Positions 45,939 to 54,437 of a stretch of 64,000 bases of DNA are shown in pieces. Below the pieces are notes generated by a model. It saw nothing but the letters and a program-made list of their open reading frames with translations, did no database searches and had not been told where the DNA came from. This DNA comes from Rhizobium sp. CF080. GTDB lineage: Bacteria > Pseudomonadota > Alphaproteobacteria > Rhizobiales > Rhizobiaceae. The DNA lies in NCBI RefSeq assembly GCF_000282095.2, contig NZ_AKKC02000015.1, positions 496,001-560,000 of the forward strand. The letters run 5' to 3'. A program made the position numbers and the translations under genes. Each line of letters starts with the position of its first letter. The stretch's first letter is position 1.

Positions 45939-46055
45939 ATGACGGCGATGATCAGTATGAAGCTCAGTGTATCTGACGCCGTAGCGGCGTGCGCAACCGT
46001 TGGTTCGCTTTCCAGCATTCTGTATGTAGGGCATCTATTCATGGCCCTGTTTTAG
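45939..46055 (+). CDS. possible 38-residue membrane micro-protein
   Basis: A short frame, MTAMISMKLSVSDAVAACAT followed by a hydrophobic stretch (SSILYVGHLFMALF). GAGAAGGATCG precedes the ATG at reasonable distance. It could be a single-span membrane peptide. The antisense strand is also open here, so the call is weak. Confidence 0.3.
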   Translation: MTAMISMKLSVSDAVAACATVGSLSSILYVGHLFMALF

Positions 46056-46081
46056 ACGCCTTGCCGATCGAACGGCGACGC

Positions 46082-46366
46082 TCACGCTGGCCAATAGAAA
46101 TCAGACCGAAAATCGGCTGGAATGTCGGCCAATCTGCCCATGGCCTCGGCGGCGTAACCGATCTGCATGGCCCGATAACGAATCTCGCGCGGCACCGGCA
46201 TGCCGGTCAACGTTTCGCGATTGCGCCAGGTCTCGTACCCCGTCGACCTGATCCGCCGCTCGGCCTCGCGAAGCACGTCGTCGCGGCTCGGCATATGGCC
46301 GTCGGCCAGATCGGCAGGCTTCGCCACGCAGGCCGCAAGCCCACCCTCGATCACTCTCAAACCCAT
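46082..46366 (-). CDS. hypothetical protein
   Basis: About 94 residues, MGLRVIEGGLAACVAKPADL, then PSRDDVLREAERRIRSTGYE and GMPVPREIRYRAMQIGYAAE. The middle is helical and charged; there is no signal peptide or membrane segment. GACGAGGGTG precedes the ATG at 46366, preferred over 46396. No family is recognised. It is divergent from the 34-residue micro-protein gene at 46536. Confidence 0.6.
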   Translation of the reverse strand: MGLRVIEGGLAACVAKPADLADGHMPSRDDVLREAERRIRSTGYETWRNRETLTGMPVPREIRYRAMQIGYAAEAMGRLADIPADFRSDFYWPA

Positions 46367-46535
46367 GTTCACCCTCGTCTTCAATCCCAGGAGCAATCCT
46401 AGTGATTCGGGGCGGCATGCGCCAGAGTCGCTGCGAAAATGCTAAAGTAGCCGCGGCGCAGCGACCGTGCTAGAATGAGGTCGTTGCCGGGTGGGGGAGC
46501 ACCGGGTGGCGAACATGCGGTAGGAGGAGACCGTT

Positions 46536-46640
46536 ATGGAATATCTGGAATTCATCACCACGCTCAATCCGGTCGTGCTGGCGATCCTCGCGATCGTGCT
46601 GGCCTGCGGAGCGTATGACTACTGGGCGCGGTCCAGGTAA
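46536..46640 (+). CDS. 34-residue membrane micro-protein
   Basis: MEYLEFITTLNPVVLAILAI continues with VLACGAYDYWARSR: one short hydrophobic helix followed by a basic end, so probably a single-span inner-membrane peptide with a cytoplasmic C-terminus. TAGGAGGAGACCGTT is a near-perfect ribosome binding site, which is the main reason for calling it. It is below the length cutoff of most gene callers. No family is known to me. It is followed after 137 bases by exoD on the same strand. Confidence 0.6.
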   Translation: MEYLEFITTLNPVVLAILAIVLACGAYDYWARSR

Positions 46641-46777
46641 CGGACGGCCTGCCCTTTTTGATTTTTCATGAGACGCCGGACGTTCACGTTTCCGGCAGGT
46701 TGGGGCTCGCGCCTTTGCGAGGACATTGTTTGTTGCTATCCATACCGCCGGTCTGAAGCGGAATGGAGAGACGAAGA

Positions 46778-47419
46778 GTGAGCGCAAGCATCGAATTCGA
46801 CGATACCTCAACTTCGCTGAGCGGCACGCTGCGCCAGCTTATCGACGGCATCAAGGGTCAGTCGGTGACGCTGCGCCAATTGATGGATGCGGTCGGTGAA
46901 CAGGGCCTGCTGCTCATTTGCGCCGTCGCCTCCCTCCCCTTCCTCCTCCCCGTGTCTATCCCCGGCGTCAGTACCGTGTTCGGCGCGGCGATCATCCTGA
47001 TCAGCCTGGCGATCACCGCCAACCGGCTGCCATGGTTGCCGAAGAAAATCCTCGATCGCGAGCTCGACACGAAGAAACTGCTGCCGGCGCTGGAAAAAGG
47101 CGTCAGCATCGTTTCGCGCCTCGACCGGTTCCTGAAGCCGCGCATATCGGCATTGACCACCGGGCGGCTCGTCAACCGGGTCAACGGCTTGGCGATCGCA
47201 GCTGGCGGCGTGCTCCTGATGTTTCCGCTGGGTCTGGTGCCCTTCTCCAATACACTGCCGGGGATCGCAATCCTGCTTCTGTCGACCGGCATGATCCAGC
47301 GCGACGGGCTGATCGTGCTCGGCGGCTACCTCTTCAACATCGTCACGGTGATCTATTTTGGCGTGCTCGCCTATGTGGCATTCAGCGCCGGCCAGGGAAT
47401 CGCTTCGATGTTCGCCTGA
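46778..47419 (+). CDS. exoD: ExoD family exopolysaccharide synthesis protein
   Basis: A protein of about 213 residues of the ExoD family, first linked to succinoglycan production and nodule invasion in Sinorhizobium meliloti; the biochemical role is unknown. It has hydrophobic segments GLLLICAVASLPFLLPVSIP, VSTVFGAAIILISLAITA, AAGGVLLMFPLGLVPFSN and YLFNIVTVIYFGVLAYVAF, and the family phrase LPWLPKKILDREL. A GTG at 46778 has GGAGAGACGAAGA in front; an in-frame ATG at 46763 has a poorer site. Confidence 0.85.
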   Translation: MSASIEFDDTSTSLSGTLRQLIDGIKGQSVTLRQLMDAVGEQGLLLICAVASLPFLLPVSIPGVSTVFGAAIILISLAITANRLPWLPKKILDRELDTKKLLPALEKGVSIVSRLDRFLKPRISALTTGRLVNRVNGLAIAAGGVLLMFPLGLVPFSNTLPGIAILLLSTGMIQRDGLIVLGGYLFNIVTVIYFGVLAYVAFSAGQGIASMFA

Positions 47420-47431
47420 GTTGGGGCAGCC

Positions 47432-47719
47432 TTATCGCTGCTCGGCCTTGCGCGCCCGCCGCCTTGCCCACCAGAGCCCGATACGGCGCCGCTGACGCCG
47501 CACGAAGGGCAGATCGTGCGAAAGCACCAGGAAGCCGAGCGGCACCATCCAGAAGCCGAGAATCGGCAGGAAGCCGAGCACACCCCCGAAAATCAGGCCG
47601 ACACCGACGACGACTCGGCCGATCCGCGAGCGCGGCATGGGAATCTGTACGCTGCCGAGCGCCAGCTTGCCGCTCTGCGGGTCCATTCCAAATCGCTTCG
47701 GGTTCCGTTCGCCTGCCAC
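47432..47719 (-). CDS. small membrane protein (PGPGW-like)
   Basis: A 95-residue protein with a GTG start and GAGGATAATCGAGA upstream. One hydrophobic hairpin region (VVVGVGLIFGGVLGFLPILG then FWMVPLGFLVLS) is followed by a very basic tail (FVRRQRRRIGLWWARRR). This layout resembles small PGPGW-type transmembrane proteins. It is convergent with exoD, 12 bases apart. Function unknown. Confidence 0.7.
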   Translation of the reverse strand: MAGERNPKRFGMDPQSGKLALGSVQIPMPRSRIGRVVVGVGLIFGGVLGFLPILGFWMVPLGFLVLSHDLPFVRRQRRRIGLWWARRRARKAEQR

Positions 47720-47878
47720 TCTCGATTATCCTCATCGGTTAAATGCCTAGCTTTGCCCGGGAAATGGGGCTTTACCGGGGATAAAACAACCAAGTTTGAT
47801 TTTTTTGCAAAAACCGCTTGGCAAAACGACAAAGCATTTGTATTACCCGCCGCACACGCCGCGACCCTTCGCGGATGA

Positions 47879-47953
47879 TCCCTGGTAGCTCAGCGGTAGA
47901 GCATTCGACTGTTAATCGACAGGTCGCCGGTTCGAATCCGGCCCGGGGAGCCA
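47879..47953 (+). tRNA. tRNA-Asn (anticodon GUU)
   Basis: A 75-base tRNA with encoded CCA. Acceptor TCCCTGG pairs with CCGGGGA (one G-U), the anticodon loop CTGTTAA in CGA-CTGTTAA-TCG gives GUU, and the T loop is TTCGAATC. The catabolic locus begins about 200 bases downstream, so this is a possible integration target. Confidence 0.96.
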
Positions 47954-47959
47954 ATTTCA

Positions 47960-47989
47960 ACAAAAGCGCGTCTTACGGCGCGCTTTTGT
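47960..47989 (+). terminator. terminator after tRNA-Asn
   Basis: ACAAAAGCGCG and GCGCGCTTTTGT pair around TCTTACG, followed by CGTTT. It ends the tRNA transcript. Confidence 0.75.
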
Positions 47990-48006
47990 CGTTTCAGGCC
48001 GATGAA

Positions 48007-48087
48007 TTACGGCTTCCAATCCCGGTCGTCGCCATAGTGGGCCAGCGTGGTTCGGTAGTCCGGAGCTCGACGGGAGGTCGTGATTGC
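48007..48087 (-). pseudogene. possible C-terminal gene remnant
   Basis: The minus strand has a 26-codon frame between stops that ends YRTTLAHYGDDRDWKP and TAA. It looks like a protein C-terminus (aromatic, charged, helix-like) but has no start or body. It may be a relic left at the edge of the catabolic locus. Weak evidence. Confidence 0.2.
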
Positions 48088-48152
48088 TCAGCGCCCCGTG
48101 GAGGGTCAAAACGCAATCCGGATGCTGATCAGGTCGGAGCCTGCCGGGTGGC

Positions 48153-48605
48153 TCAGAGTTCGAGCACGACATACTCGTCATCGACGGAGATCTTGAAGAT
48201 CTCGGCGCGATACGTCCCCTCGACGAGCCTGGCGCCATGTTCTACGGCGACGTCGTAGCTCTTGACCCTTGTGCGCGCCGGGTCGCACCAGGATTTGCCG
48301 GAGCGAAGGTCGAATTCCCAGCCGTGCCAGGGGCAGCGCACCAGTTCGCCGTGACGGCTCTGCTTGACGACGCCCGGCTCGTCGGACTCGAAGAGCGAGA
48401 CGAGCTTGCCCTTGCAGAGGTCTGCCCCTTCATGCGGACAGCGATTGGCGATGGCCATGAACTCGCCGGCGACGTTGAAAACCGCGATGTCGCGGCCTTC
48501 CACATGGACCAGCTTGGAAGCGCCCGGCGCGATCTCGTCGACACGAGCGACGACGTGGCGGGCGGGTGGACGCTTTTCCCGGGTTGGCGTCGGTGCGGTG
48601 CTCAT
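48153..48605 (-). CDS. Rieske [2Fe-2S] protein
   Basis: A 150-residue soluble Rieske protein. Cluster ligands are visible as CPHEGADL (Cys-x-His) and CPWHGWEFDL (Cys-x-x-His), 45 residues apart by count along the chain, with the usual proline-bearing loop. It lacks a catalytic non-heme iron domain, so it would serve as an electron carrier to an oxygenase or act as an accessory protein; no oxygenase gene is adjacent. It overlaps the upstream amidohydrolase by four bases and is the last gene of the GMC-amidohydrolase-amidohydrolase-Rieske operon. Confidence 0.9.
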   Translation of the reverse strand: MSTAPTPTREKRPPARHVVARVDEIAPGASKLVHVEGRDIAVFNVAGEFMAIANRCPHEGADLCKGKLVSLFESDEPGVVKQSRHGELVRCPWHGWEFDLRSGKSWCDPARTRVKSYDVAVEHGARLVEGTYRAEIFKISVDDEYVVLEL

Positions 48606-49705
48606 TTCAGACCAAACAGTTCCACCGCATTGTCACGGAAGATGGCGGAACGCTCGGCGGGCGTCAGCGGCACCTTGAAGGCGAAGCGCGGATCGTCAAA
48701 GTCCCAGTGCGGATAGTCGGTCGAGAACATCAGCCGGTCGGTGCCGATCCAGCGCAGGATATCGAGGAGATGCCGGTTGTTCTCCGGCTCCTCGATCGGC
48801 TGCGTCGTGTACCAGAAGTTCTCGCGCACATATTCGGACGGCTTTCGCTTCACATGCGGAACCTCGTCGCGCATGCGCTTCCATTCGCGGTCAAGGCGCC
48901 AGACGAGCGACGGCAGCCAGGAGAAGCCGCCTTCGACGAGCACGATCTTCAGTTTCGGGAACTGCTCGAAAACGCCTTCGAGGATCATGCTGGAGAGCAC
49001 GGTCTGGAGGCTATTGGAGGCTGCGTAGTGCTCTTCCAGATAAAACGAACTCCAGCCGGACGGCGTATTCGGGCGGTAGCCGAAGGCGCTGGTATGAAGC
49101 CCGATCGGCAGGCCGTAGTGCTCGGCCGCCTCGTAGATCGGCCAGTAGCGGCGGCGGCCGCAGGGCTCCAGCGTGCGCGGCGGCATGGCGATCTGCACGA
49201 AGCGGCGGTCCGTGACGCGCCGGTCGATCTCGGCGACCGATTCCTTCGCATCCTCCTGCGAGATGCAGATGGAGGCTTTCAGCCGCGGCTCCGGCCCCGC
49301 AAACTTGTCGATCTGCCAGTCGTTCAGGGCCGCGCAGAGCGCCGCGCCGAGTTCCTGGTTGAAAGCCATGCTGCCGGCCGCGAGCGGCTGCAGGATGCCG
49401 TAGTCGATATTGCACTGGTCCAGCAATTGTTCCCGCAGGAAAGTAAGGTCCGACGCCGGTGGGCCGCCGTTCGGCGGCCAGGAATCGCGGCGCATGCCGT
49501 TGCCGGGCGTCATGCGCGGATAGGGCAACGTGCCGAACAAGGGGTTTGCGGTGCGTACGGCATAATCCCGCACATGCGTTTTCCAGCGTTCGGGGAGATA
49601 GTCGAGCAACTGGTCCGGTCGAGAGAAAGCCGGGTGCACATCGCAGTCCACCACGCCCTGTGTCTGGGCTTTTTCCTGGCTGCGTTCGAGTACTGGGGTT
49701 TCCAT
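48602..49705 (-). CDS. amidohydrolase (ACMSD-like, Amidohydro_2), copy 1
   Basis: A 367-residue TIM-barrel metal-dependent hydrolase or decarboxylase. VVDCDVHPAFSRPDQL starts the barrel (Asp/His metal-binding region), LPIGLHTSAFG gives the second His, and MFSTDYPHWDFDDP gives the late Asp. This subfamily includes aminocarboxymuconate semialdehyde decarboxylase (ACMSD) and related aromatic-ring-fragment enzymes. It pairs with the paralog immediately upstream. The start is three bases after the end of the upstream gene. Substrate unknown. Confidence 0.9.
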   Translation of the reverse strand: METPVLERSQEKAQTQGVVDCDVHPAFSRPDQLLDYLPERWKTHVRDYAVRTANPLFGTLPYPRMTPGNGMRRDSWPPNGGPPASDLTFLREQLLDQCNIDYGILQPLAAGSMAFNQELGAALCAALNDWQIDKFAGPEPRLKASICISQEDAKESVAEIDRRVTDRRFVQIAMPPRTLEPCGRRRYWPIYEAAEHYGLPIGLHTSAFGYRPNTPSGWSSFYLEEHYAASNSLQTVLSSMILEGVFEQFPKLKIVLVEGGFSWLPSLVWRLDREWKRMRDEVPHVKRKPSEYVRENFWYTTQPIEEPENNRHLLDILRWIGTDRLMFSTDYPHWDFDDPRFAFKVPLTPAERSAIFRDNAVELFGLK

Positions 49706-49708
49706 GGG

Positions 49709-50782
49709 TCAGCCTCCAAATCTCGGATAGGTGGCGAGAACGTTGTCGCGAAGGATCTTGTTCACCCTGGCTTCCGGCAGGCCCTCGGGCAGCACGTCCA
49801 GCCCCTCGAAATGCCAATGGGGATAGTCCGAGGAGAACAGCAGCATATCATCGCTGAGCAAATGGTCGAGAGTCTTGGCGACGTCCTCGACATCGTCCGG
49901 GCCGTCGAAGGGCTGCGACGTCATGCGGATATGCCTCCTGATGATGTCGGCCGGTGCGTCCTTGACCCACGGCACCTCGATGCGGGTGCCGCGCCAGTCC
50001 TTGCTCATGCGCCACATCAGCGCCGGCATCCAGGTGACGCCGGATTCGATCATCACCGCCTTCAGCTTCGGGTATTTGACGAAGACGCCTTCGGAAATCA
50101 GGCTGGCGACCTGGGTGGAGAAACCCTGCGGCTGAACCACATGGTCCTCGATCAGGAAAGAATGGAAGCCGCTATGGCTCGGCGCGTGGCGGAAATTCGA
50201 TCCTGCATGGATGCCGATCGGCAGATCGTGTTTCTCGGCCGCCTCGTAGATCGGCCAGTAGGTGCGGCGGCCGAGCGGCAGCTCGGTCATCGCAAGCGTC
50301 AGGATCTGCACGAAACGCTTGTCATCGGCGCGGCGCTCGATCTCCTCGACCGCGGCCTCGACATTCTGGAACGGCACCAGCATCGACGCCCTGAGGCGGC
50401 TATCGCGGCTCAGCCACTTGTCGGCAAGCCAGTCGTTGGTGGCGCGGCATATGGCGGCCGCCAGATAGGGATCGAACAGGGCGTGCGCGCCCGAAACCAC
50501 GTTGAGGATGGCGCCTTCAAGACCGAGCGGGTCGAGCAGGTTCTTCTGCATCTGCGTGAGCGGATCGCCGCTCCACGTCCAGTCAGGCCGCATATAGGGA
50601 CGGGTGCGCTCGGGGTAGCCCATCAGTTCCAGCACGTCGACTTCGCGCGAGGTGACGATCTCCTGCCAGTAGTCGTCGAGATAAGGAAGCAGGTCGGCAC
50701 GACGCGGTGTCGGCGGATGGACGTCGCAGTCGATCGCCCCGGCGGTTTCGAATCTAGCCATTTTCGTAAACGTCTCGCTCAT
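49709..50782 (-). CDS. amidohydrolase (ACMSD-like, Amidohydro_2), copy 2
   Basis: A 357-residue paralog of the next gene: AIDCDVHPPTPRRADLLPYL, then LPIGIHAGSNFRHAP and LLFSSDYPHWHFEGLD. The shared block YWPIYEAAE(K/H)xxLPIG(I/L)H shows common ancestry. Having two such genes side by side suggests a hetero-oligomer or two sequential steps on related compounds. It lies between the GMC oxidoreductase gene (33-base gap) and copy 1. Confidence 0.9.
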   Translation of the reverse strand: MSETFTKMARFETAGAIDCDVHPPTPRRADLLPYLDDYWQEIVTSREVDVLELMGYPERTRPYMRPDWTWSGDPLTQMQKNLLDPLGLEGAILNVVSGAHALFDPYLAAAICRATNDWLADKWLSRDSRLRASMLVPFQNVEAAVEEIERRADDKRFVQILTLAMTELPLGRRTYWPIYEAAEKHDLPIGIHAGSNFRHAPSHSGFHSFLIEDHVVQPQGFSTQVASLISEGVFVKYPKLKAVMIESGVTWMPALMWRMSKDWRGTRIEVPWVKDAPADIIRRHIRMTSQPFDGPDDVEDVAKTLDHLLSDDMLLFSSDYPHWHFEGLDVLPEGLPEARVNKILRDNVLATYPRFGG

Positions 50783-50815
50783 TGTTGATCGATGAATTAC
50801 CTTCGGGCATCCGTC

Positions 50816-52444
50816 TCATGCGGCCTGCGCCCCCAACCTTTCCTCGCGGATGAAGTCTGCCGCCTTTTCCGCGATCATCACGGTCGGGGCCTGGGTATTG
50901 CCGGAGACGATGGTGGGCATGATCGAGGCATCGACGACGCGAAGGCCGGCGAGGCCGTGAACCCGTAACCGATCATCCACCACCGCCATGCGGTCGCGGC
51001 CCATCTTGCAGGTGCCGACGGGATGGAAGGTGGTATTAAGGGTGCGGCGCGCGTAATCGAGCATGTCGTCGGGCGACTGCACGGCTGCGGTCGGCGCGAT
51101 TTCTTCGGGCTCGAAACGCGCCATGGCCGGGCTCTCAGCAATGCGCCGGACAGCCTCGATCGATCGTATCAGGATCTCCCGGTCCGCCTCCTCTTTCAGG
51201 AAATTGTGCAGGATGCGCGGCTGGGCCGAAGGATCGCTCACCGCGACATGGCAATGGCCGCGGCTTTCCGGCCGCAGGATACAGGCCGACGAGGTGATGC
51301 CCGGGAACGGGTGCATGGCGCCGCCGAAACTCGGCGAGGTGGAGCCGGAGACGTGGATCTGGATCTCAGGCGCCGGGGCATCCGGCGTGGTCTTGAGAAA
51401 GGCGCCGAGCAGCGTCGGCGAACCGCCGAGCGGCCCGCGTTTGGTCGCAAGATACTGCATGCCGAGCAGCATCCGGCCAAGCCGCGTGCCGGCGCGGGTA
51501 TTCAGCGTATGGGTATTGTGAAGACGGTGCTGCACCCGGATATGCCAGTGGTCCTGCAGGTTTTCGCCGACGCCTGGCAACGCGTGCAACACTACTATTC
51601 CAGCGCCTGCAAGCACGTCCGGTGCACCGACGCCGGAGCGTTCGAGGATGGCCGGCGAGCTATAGGCTCCGGCCGACAGGATGACTTCCCGCCCTGCCTT
51701 CGCCTCTTGATGCTGGCCATCGAGGCTGAACACGACGCCACTCGCTCGGCCGCCCTCGAAGGTGACCCGATCGACGAGACCGCCGGTGACGACGGTCAGG
51801 TTGCGGCGCTTACGGACCGGTTCGAGAAATGCGCGGGCAGTCGAGTGGCGCACGCCGTTCTTGATGGTGGCGACGAAGAAGGCGACGCCTTCATTGTCGC
51901 CGGAATTATAGTCGCTCGCAGCAGGGATGCCCTGTTCGATCGCCGCCCGGCGATAGGCTTCCAGGGCCTCCCACCGCACATTGGGATCGGAAACCGCCCA
52001 TTCGCCCTCCGTGCCATGAGCCTCCTCATCCGGACGATGGAAGGCTTCGGAGCGCTTGAAATAGGGCAGCACGCTTTCCCACGACCAGCCGCGATTGCCG
52101 AGCTGCGCCCATTGGTCGTAGTCGTAGGCATGGCCGCGCACATAGATCAGGCCATTGATGGCGGAACTGCCCCCGAGCATTTTTCCCCGCGGCAGTGAAA
52201 GCTGGCGTCCGTCAAGATAGGGTTCGGGCTCGCCCTTGTAGAGCCAGTCATATTGCGGCCTGCCGATGAGATAGGCGAGACCGAGAGGCATGTCGACGTA
52301 GAAGCCGCGCCCCTCACCGCCACCCTCGATCATCAGCACCTCGACCGTCGGATCAGCCGACAGCCGATTGGCCAGAACGCAGCCCGCCGTGCCGCCGCCC
52401 ACGATGACGTAATCGTAGGTACGGGAATGCTCGAACGCACCCAT
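50816..52444 (-). CDS. GMC family FAD-dependent oxidoreductase
   Basis: A 542-residue choline dehydrogenase-like flavoprotein that oxidises an alcohol. FAD motif YDYVIVGGGTAGCVLANRL (residues 9-27), GMC signature 1 LPRGKMLGGSSAINGLIYVR, and the C-terminal active-site region FHPVGTCKMGRD followed by VVDASIMPTIVSGNTQAPTV (Asn in place of the second catalytic His is common). GGAGGAGAGACC gives a strong ribosome binding site at ATG 52444; the frame is open to 52603. It begins the minus-strand catabolic operon and is divergent from the binding-protein gene. Confidence 0.92.
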   Translation of the reverse strand: MGAFEHSRTYDYVIVGGGTAGCVLANRLSADPTVEVLMIEGGGEGRGFYVDMPLGLAYLIGRPQYDWLYKGEPEPYLDGRQLSLPRGKMLGGSSAINGLIYVRGHAYDYDQWAQLGNRGWSWESVLPYFKRSEAFHRPDEEAHGTEGEWAVSDPNVRWEALEAYRRAAIEQGIPAASDYNSGDNEGVAFFVATIKNGVRHSTARAFLEPVRKRRNLTVVTGGLVDRVTFEGGRASGVVFSLDGQHQEAKAGREVILSAGAYSSPAILERSGVGAPDVLAGAGIVVLHALPGVGENLQDHWHIRVQHRLHNTHTLNTRAGTRLGRMLLGMQYLATKRGPLGGSPTLLGAFLKTTPDAPAPEIQIHVSGSTSPSFGGAMHPFPGITSSACILRPESRGHCHVAVSDPSAQPRILHNFLKEEADREILIRSIEAVRRIAESPAMARFEPEEIAPTAAVQSPDDMLDYARRTLNTTFHPVGTCKMGRDRMAVVDDRLRVHGLAGLRVVDASIMPTIVSGNTQAPTVMIAEKAADFIREERLGAQAA

Positions 52445-52618
52445 GGTCTCTCCTCCACTTTCCGCAACCGGCACCGCCACGTACCTCGCGGTTGCAGCGC
52501 CGGACCAGGCACCGAAAGAGCAAAGGACATAGCGGCCACGCCATCGCAGCCTCCCAGATAACCATGGCACATGGCCCGGTTGGAAGGAAGTCATTTGCTG
52601 CAAAAACCGAATGGGAAA

Positions 52619-52626
52619 GTATACAT
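52619..52626. promoter_or_regulatory. operator-like half-site upstream of the GMC operon
   Basis: GTATACAT followed by CA matches the centre and right arm of the sites at 52701 and 60324. It lies about 175 bases before the GMC start. Confidence 0.35.
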
Positions 52627-52700
52627 CAATATCCTCCTGCTGTAGGTTTCACCCACGACAGGTTGCCGCAATTCGGAAAGAGGAAGCCGAATCGCGGGCG

Positions 52701-52714
52701 TGATGTATGCATCA
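52701..52714. promoter_or_regulatory. palindromic operator-like site before the binding-protein gene
   Basis: TGATG-TATG-CATCA is an inverted repeat with 5-bp arms, 59 bases before the binding-protein start codon. GntR-family regulators of the FCD type often use TGTATACA-like palindromes. Related sequence is present at 52619 and 60324. Confidence 0.45.
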
Positions 52715-52772
52715 TCAGCCTTGTCGGCATGAGTTTGTTTCATCAGTTTGTTTCATTGGGAGGAGCCCAAAG

Positions 52773-54362
52773 ATGAGCAAGACGCAGGGCGGCGTGCCGT
52801 CCATCATCAATAGCAGCAGGATCAACCGCAGAACGCTTCTGGCGTCGGGCGCGGCGCTGGGAGGCGCGATGCTTCTGCCCGGGCAGGTATTCGCCCAGGC
52901 GTCTGCGCCCAAGCCGGGCGGCACGCTGCGCATCGCCATGCCGTTCAATCCGGCCGCACTCGACCCGATGACCGGTCGCAACGTGCCGGATTTCAACGCG
53001 CTCTACGCACTGTTCGACGCACTGATCGCCTTCGACCCGGCGACGCTCGAGCTGAAGCCGATGCTGGCCAAGGACTGGACCTTCACCGATCCCACGACGC
53101 TGGTGCTCAACCTCATCGACGGCGTGAAATTCCATGACGGCACACCGTTCAACGCCGAGGCCGTCAAGTTCAACCTCGACCGCTTCATGAGCGATCCGCG
53201 CTCCAACGTGAAGTCGGACCTGGTTTCGGTCGCGTCGGTGGCGGTCACCGGCCCGAGCCAGGTGACGATCAAGCTGAAGCAGCCGAACTATTCGCTGCCG
53301 ACCATCCTGACGGGCCGCGTCGGCTGCATCGTCTCGCCCACTTCCATAAAGGCGGCGGCAGACGGCAATATCGACCGCAAACCCGTCGGCACCGGGCCGT
53401 TCAAGTTCGCCGAATGGCGCGACAACGACCTGATCCGCGTCGAGAAGAACCCGAACTACTGGCAGGCTGGCCTGCCCTACCTCGACGGCATCAACTTCCG
53501 CATCATCAACGAGCTGAACACCGCCGCCCGCACGGTCACCGCCGGCGAAACCGATCTTGCGCTCAACATGGCCGCGCAGCAGATCGCGACCGCCCGCCGA
53601 GTGCAGGACCTCACCGCCGAAGCCAATCCTTCGATGATCTTCTTCACCCTGATGATGAATTTCGCCAAGCCGCCGCTCAATGATATCCGGGTTCGGCAGG
53701 CAATGAACTACGCCATCAATCGCACCGAACTGAACCAGGTTCTGATGCTTGGCCTGGGTGAGCCAACCTCGACCATGTTCCCCAAGGATTTCTGGGCGGT
53801 GGATGCCGGAACGGCGCAGTTCTACCAGCACGATCCGGAAAAGGCGCGCAAACTGCTGGCCGACGCCGGGTATCCGAAGGGGCTGGACGTCGAAACCTGG
53901 AGCTGGCCGGACCAGACGTCGGTTCAGCGCCTCGAAGTGGTCGGCAACCAGCTCGAGCAGGTCGGCATTCGCCTCAAGGTCACGCCCTCGCCTCCTCAGG
54001 TGGTGAACCAGGCCTTCTATATCGAAGGCAAGGGCGCGATGATCCTCAATCCGCAGGGCGGCTGGCTTGATCCTAGCCAAACCTACGAGCGGCTGTTCGG
54101 CGCGACCGGCCAGTTCAACGCCGGCAAAATGGAAGACCCGCAGTTCCGCAAGCTGCTGGACGCGACGGGCACCTCTGCCGATGCCGGCAAACGCAAGGAA
54201 GCCTTTGCCGCACTCCAGCGCTTCGTCGTGGAACAGGCGCTGCACCTGCCGCTGGTGACCTCGGCTGCCATGTCGATCCGCAACAAGAAGGTCAAGGATT
54301 TCAGGTACGACCGGCTGCACTCACCGCGGTTCCATCGCGTCTGGCTCGACCAGACCGCGTGA
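52773..54362 (+). CDS. peptide/nickel-type ABC transporter solute-binding protein, copy 1
   Basis: A 529-residue SBP_bac_5 family periplasmic receptor. The N-terminus has a twin-arginine-type signal (SRINRRTLLASGAALGGAML, then PGQVFAQA), so export through Tat is likely; tatABC is in the same window. Mature landmarks: GGTLRIAMPFNPAALDPMTG, DGVKFHDGTPFNAEAVKFNL and PVGTGPFKFAEW. It is clearly paralogous to the protein at 56480. GGGAGGAGCCCAAAG precedes the ATG. It is alone on the plus strand and convergent with dppC. Confidence 0.94.
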   Translation: MSKTQGGVPSIINSSRINRRTLLASGAALGGAMLLPGQVFAQASAPKPGGTLRIAMPFNPAALDPMTGRNVPDFNALYALFDALIAFDPATLELKPMLAKDWTFTDPTTLVLNLIDGVKFHDGTPFNAEAVKFNLDRFMSDPRSNVKSDLVSVASVAVTGPSQVTIKLKQPNYSLPTILTGRVGCIVSPTSIKAAADGNIDRKPVGTGPFKFAEWRDNDLIRVEKNPNYWQAGLPYLDGINFRIINELNTAARTVTAGETDLALNMAAQQIATARRVQDLTAEANPSMIFFTLMMNFAKPPLNDIRVRQAMNYAINRTELNQVLMLGLGEPTSTMFPKDFWAVDAGTAQFYQHDPEKARKLLADAGYPKGLDVETWSWPDQTSVQRLEVVGNQLEQVGIRLKVTPSPPQVVNQAFYIEGKGAMILNPQGGWLDPSQTYERLFGATGQFNAGKMEDPQFRKLLDATGTSADAGKRKEAFAALQRFVVEQALHLPLVTSAAMSIRNKKVKDFRYDRLHSPRFHRVWLDQTA

Positions 54363-54390
54363 TCCGTAGCCAGGACATGTTAGATGCAAC

Positions 54391-54422
54391 GAAACAGCCC
54401 GGCCGTGAAGCCGGGCTGTTTC
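54391..54422. terminator. bidirectional terminator between SBP copy 1 and the permease gene
   Basis: AAACAGCCCGG and CCGGGCTGTTT form an 11-bp stem, placed between convergent stop codons. It can end both transcripts. Confidence 0.85.
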
Positions 54423-54437
54423 GCTCCAAAATCGGGA

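Noticed and set aside
46470..46811. 113-codon minus-strand ORF over the 34-residue gene and exoD start
   Set aside because: No ribosome binding site, no family match; the plus-strand ORFs explain the sequence better.
47879..47953. Integrase-type island attachment duplicate of tRNA-Asn
   Set aside because: No second copy of the tRNA 3' end and no integrase gene was found in the window.
52743..54320. 525-codon minus-strand ORF over SBP copy 1
   Set aside because: Antisense shadow; the plus strand has signal peptide, ribosome site and family motifs.
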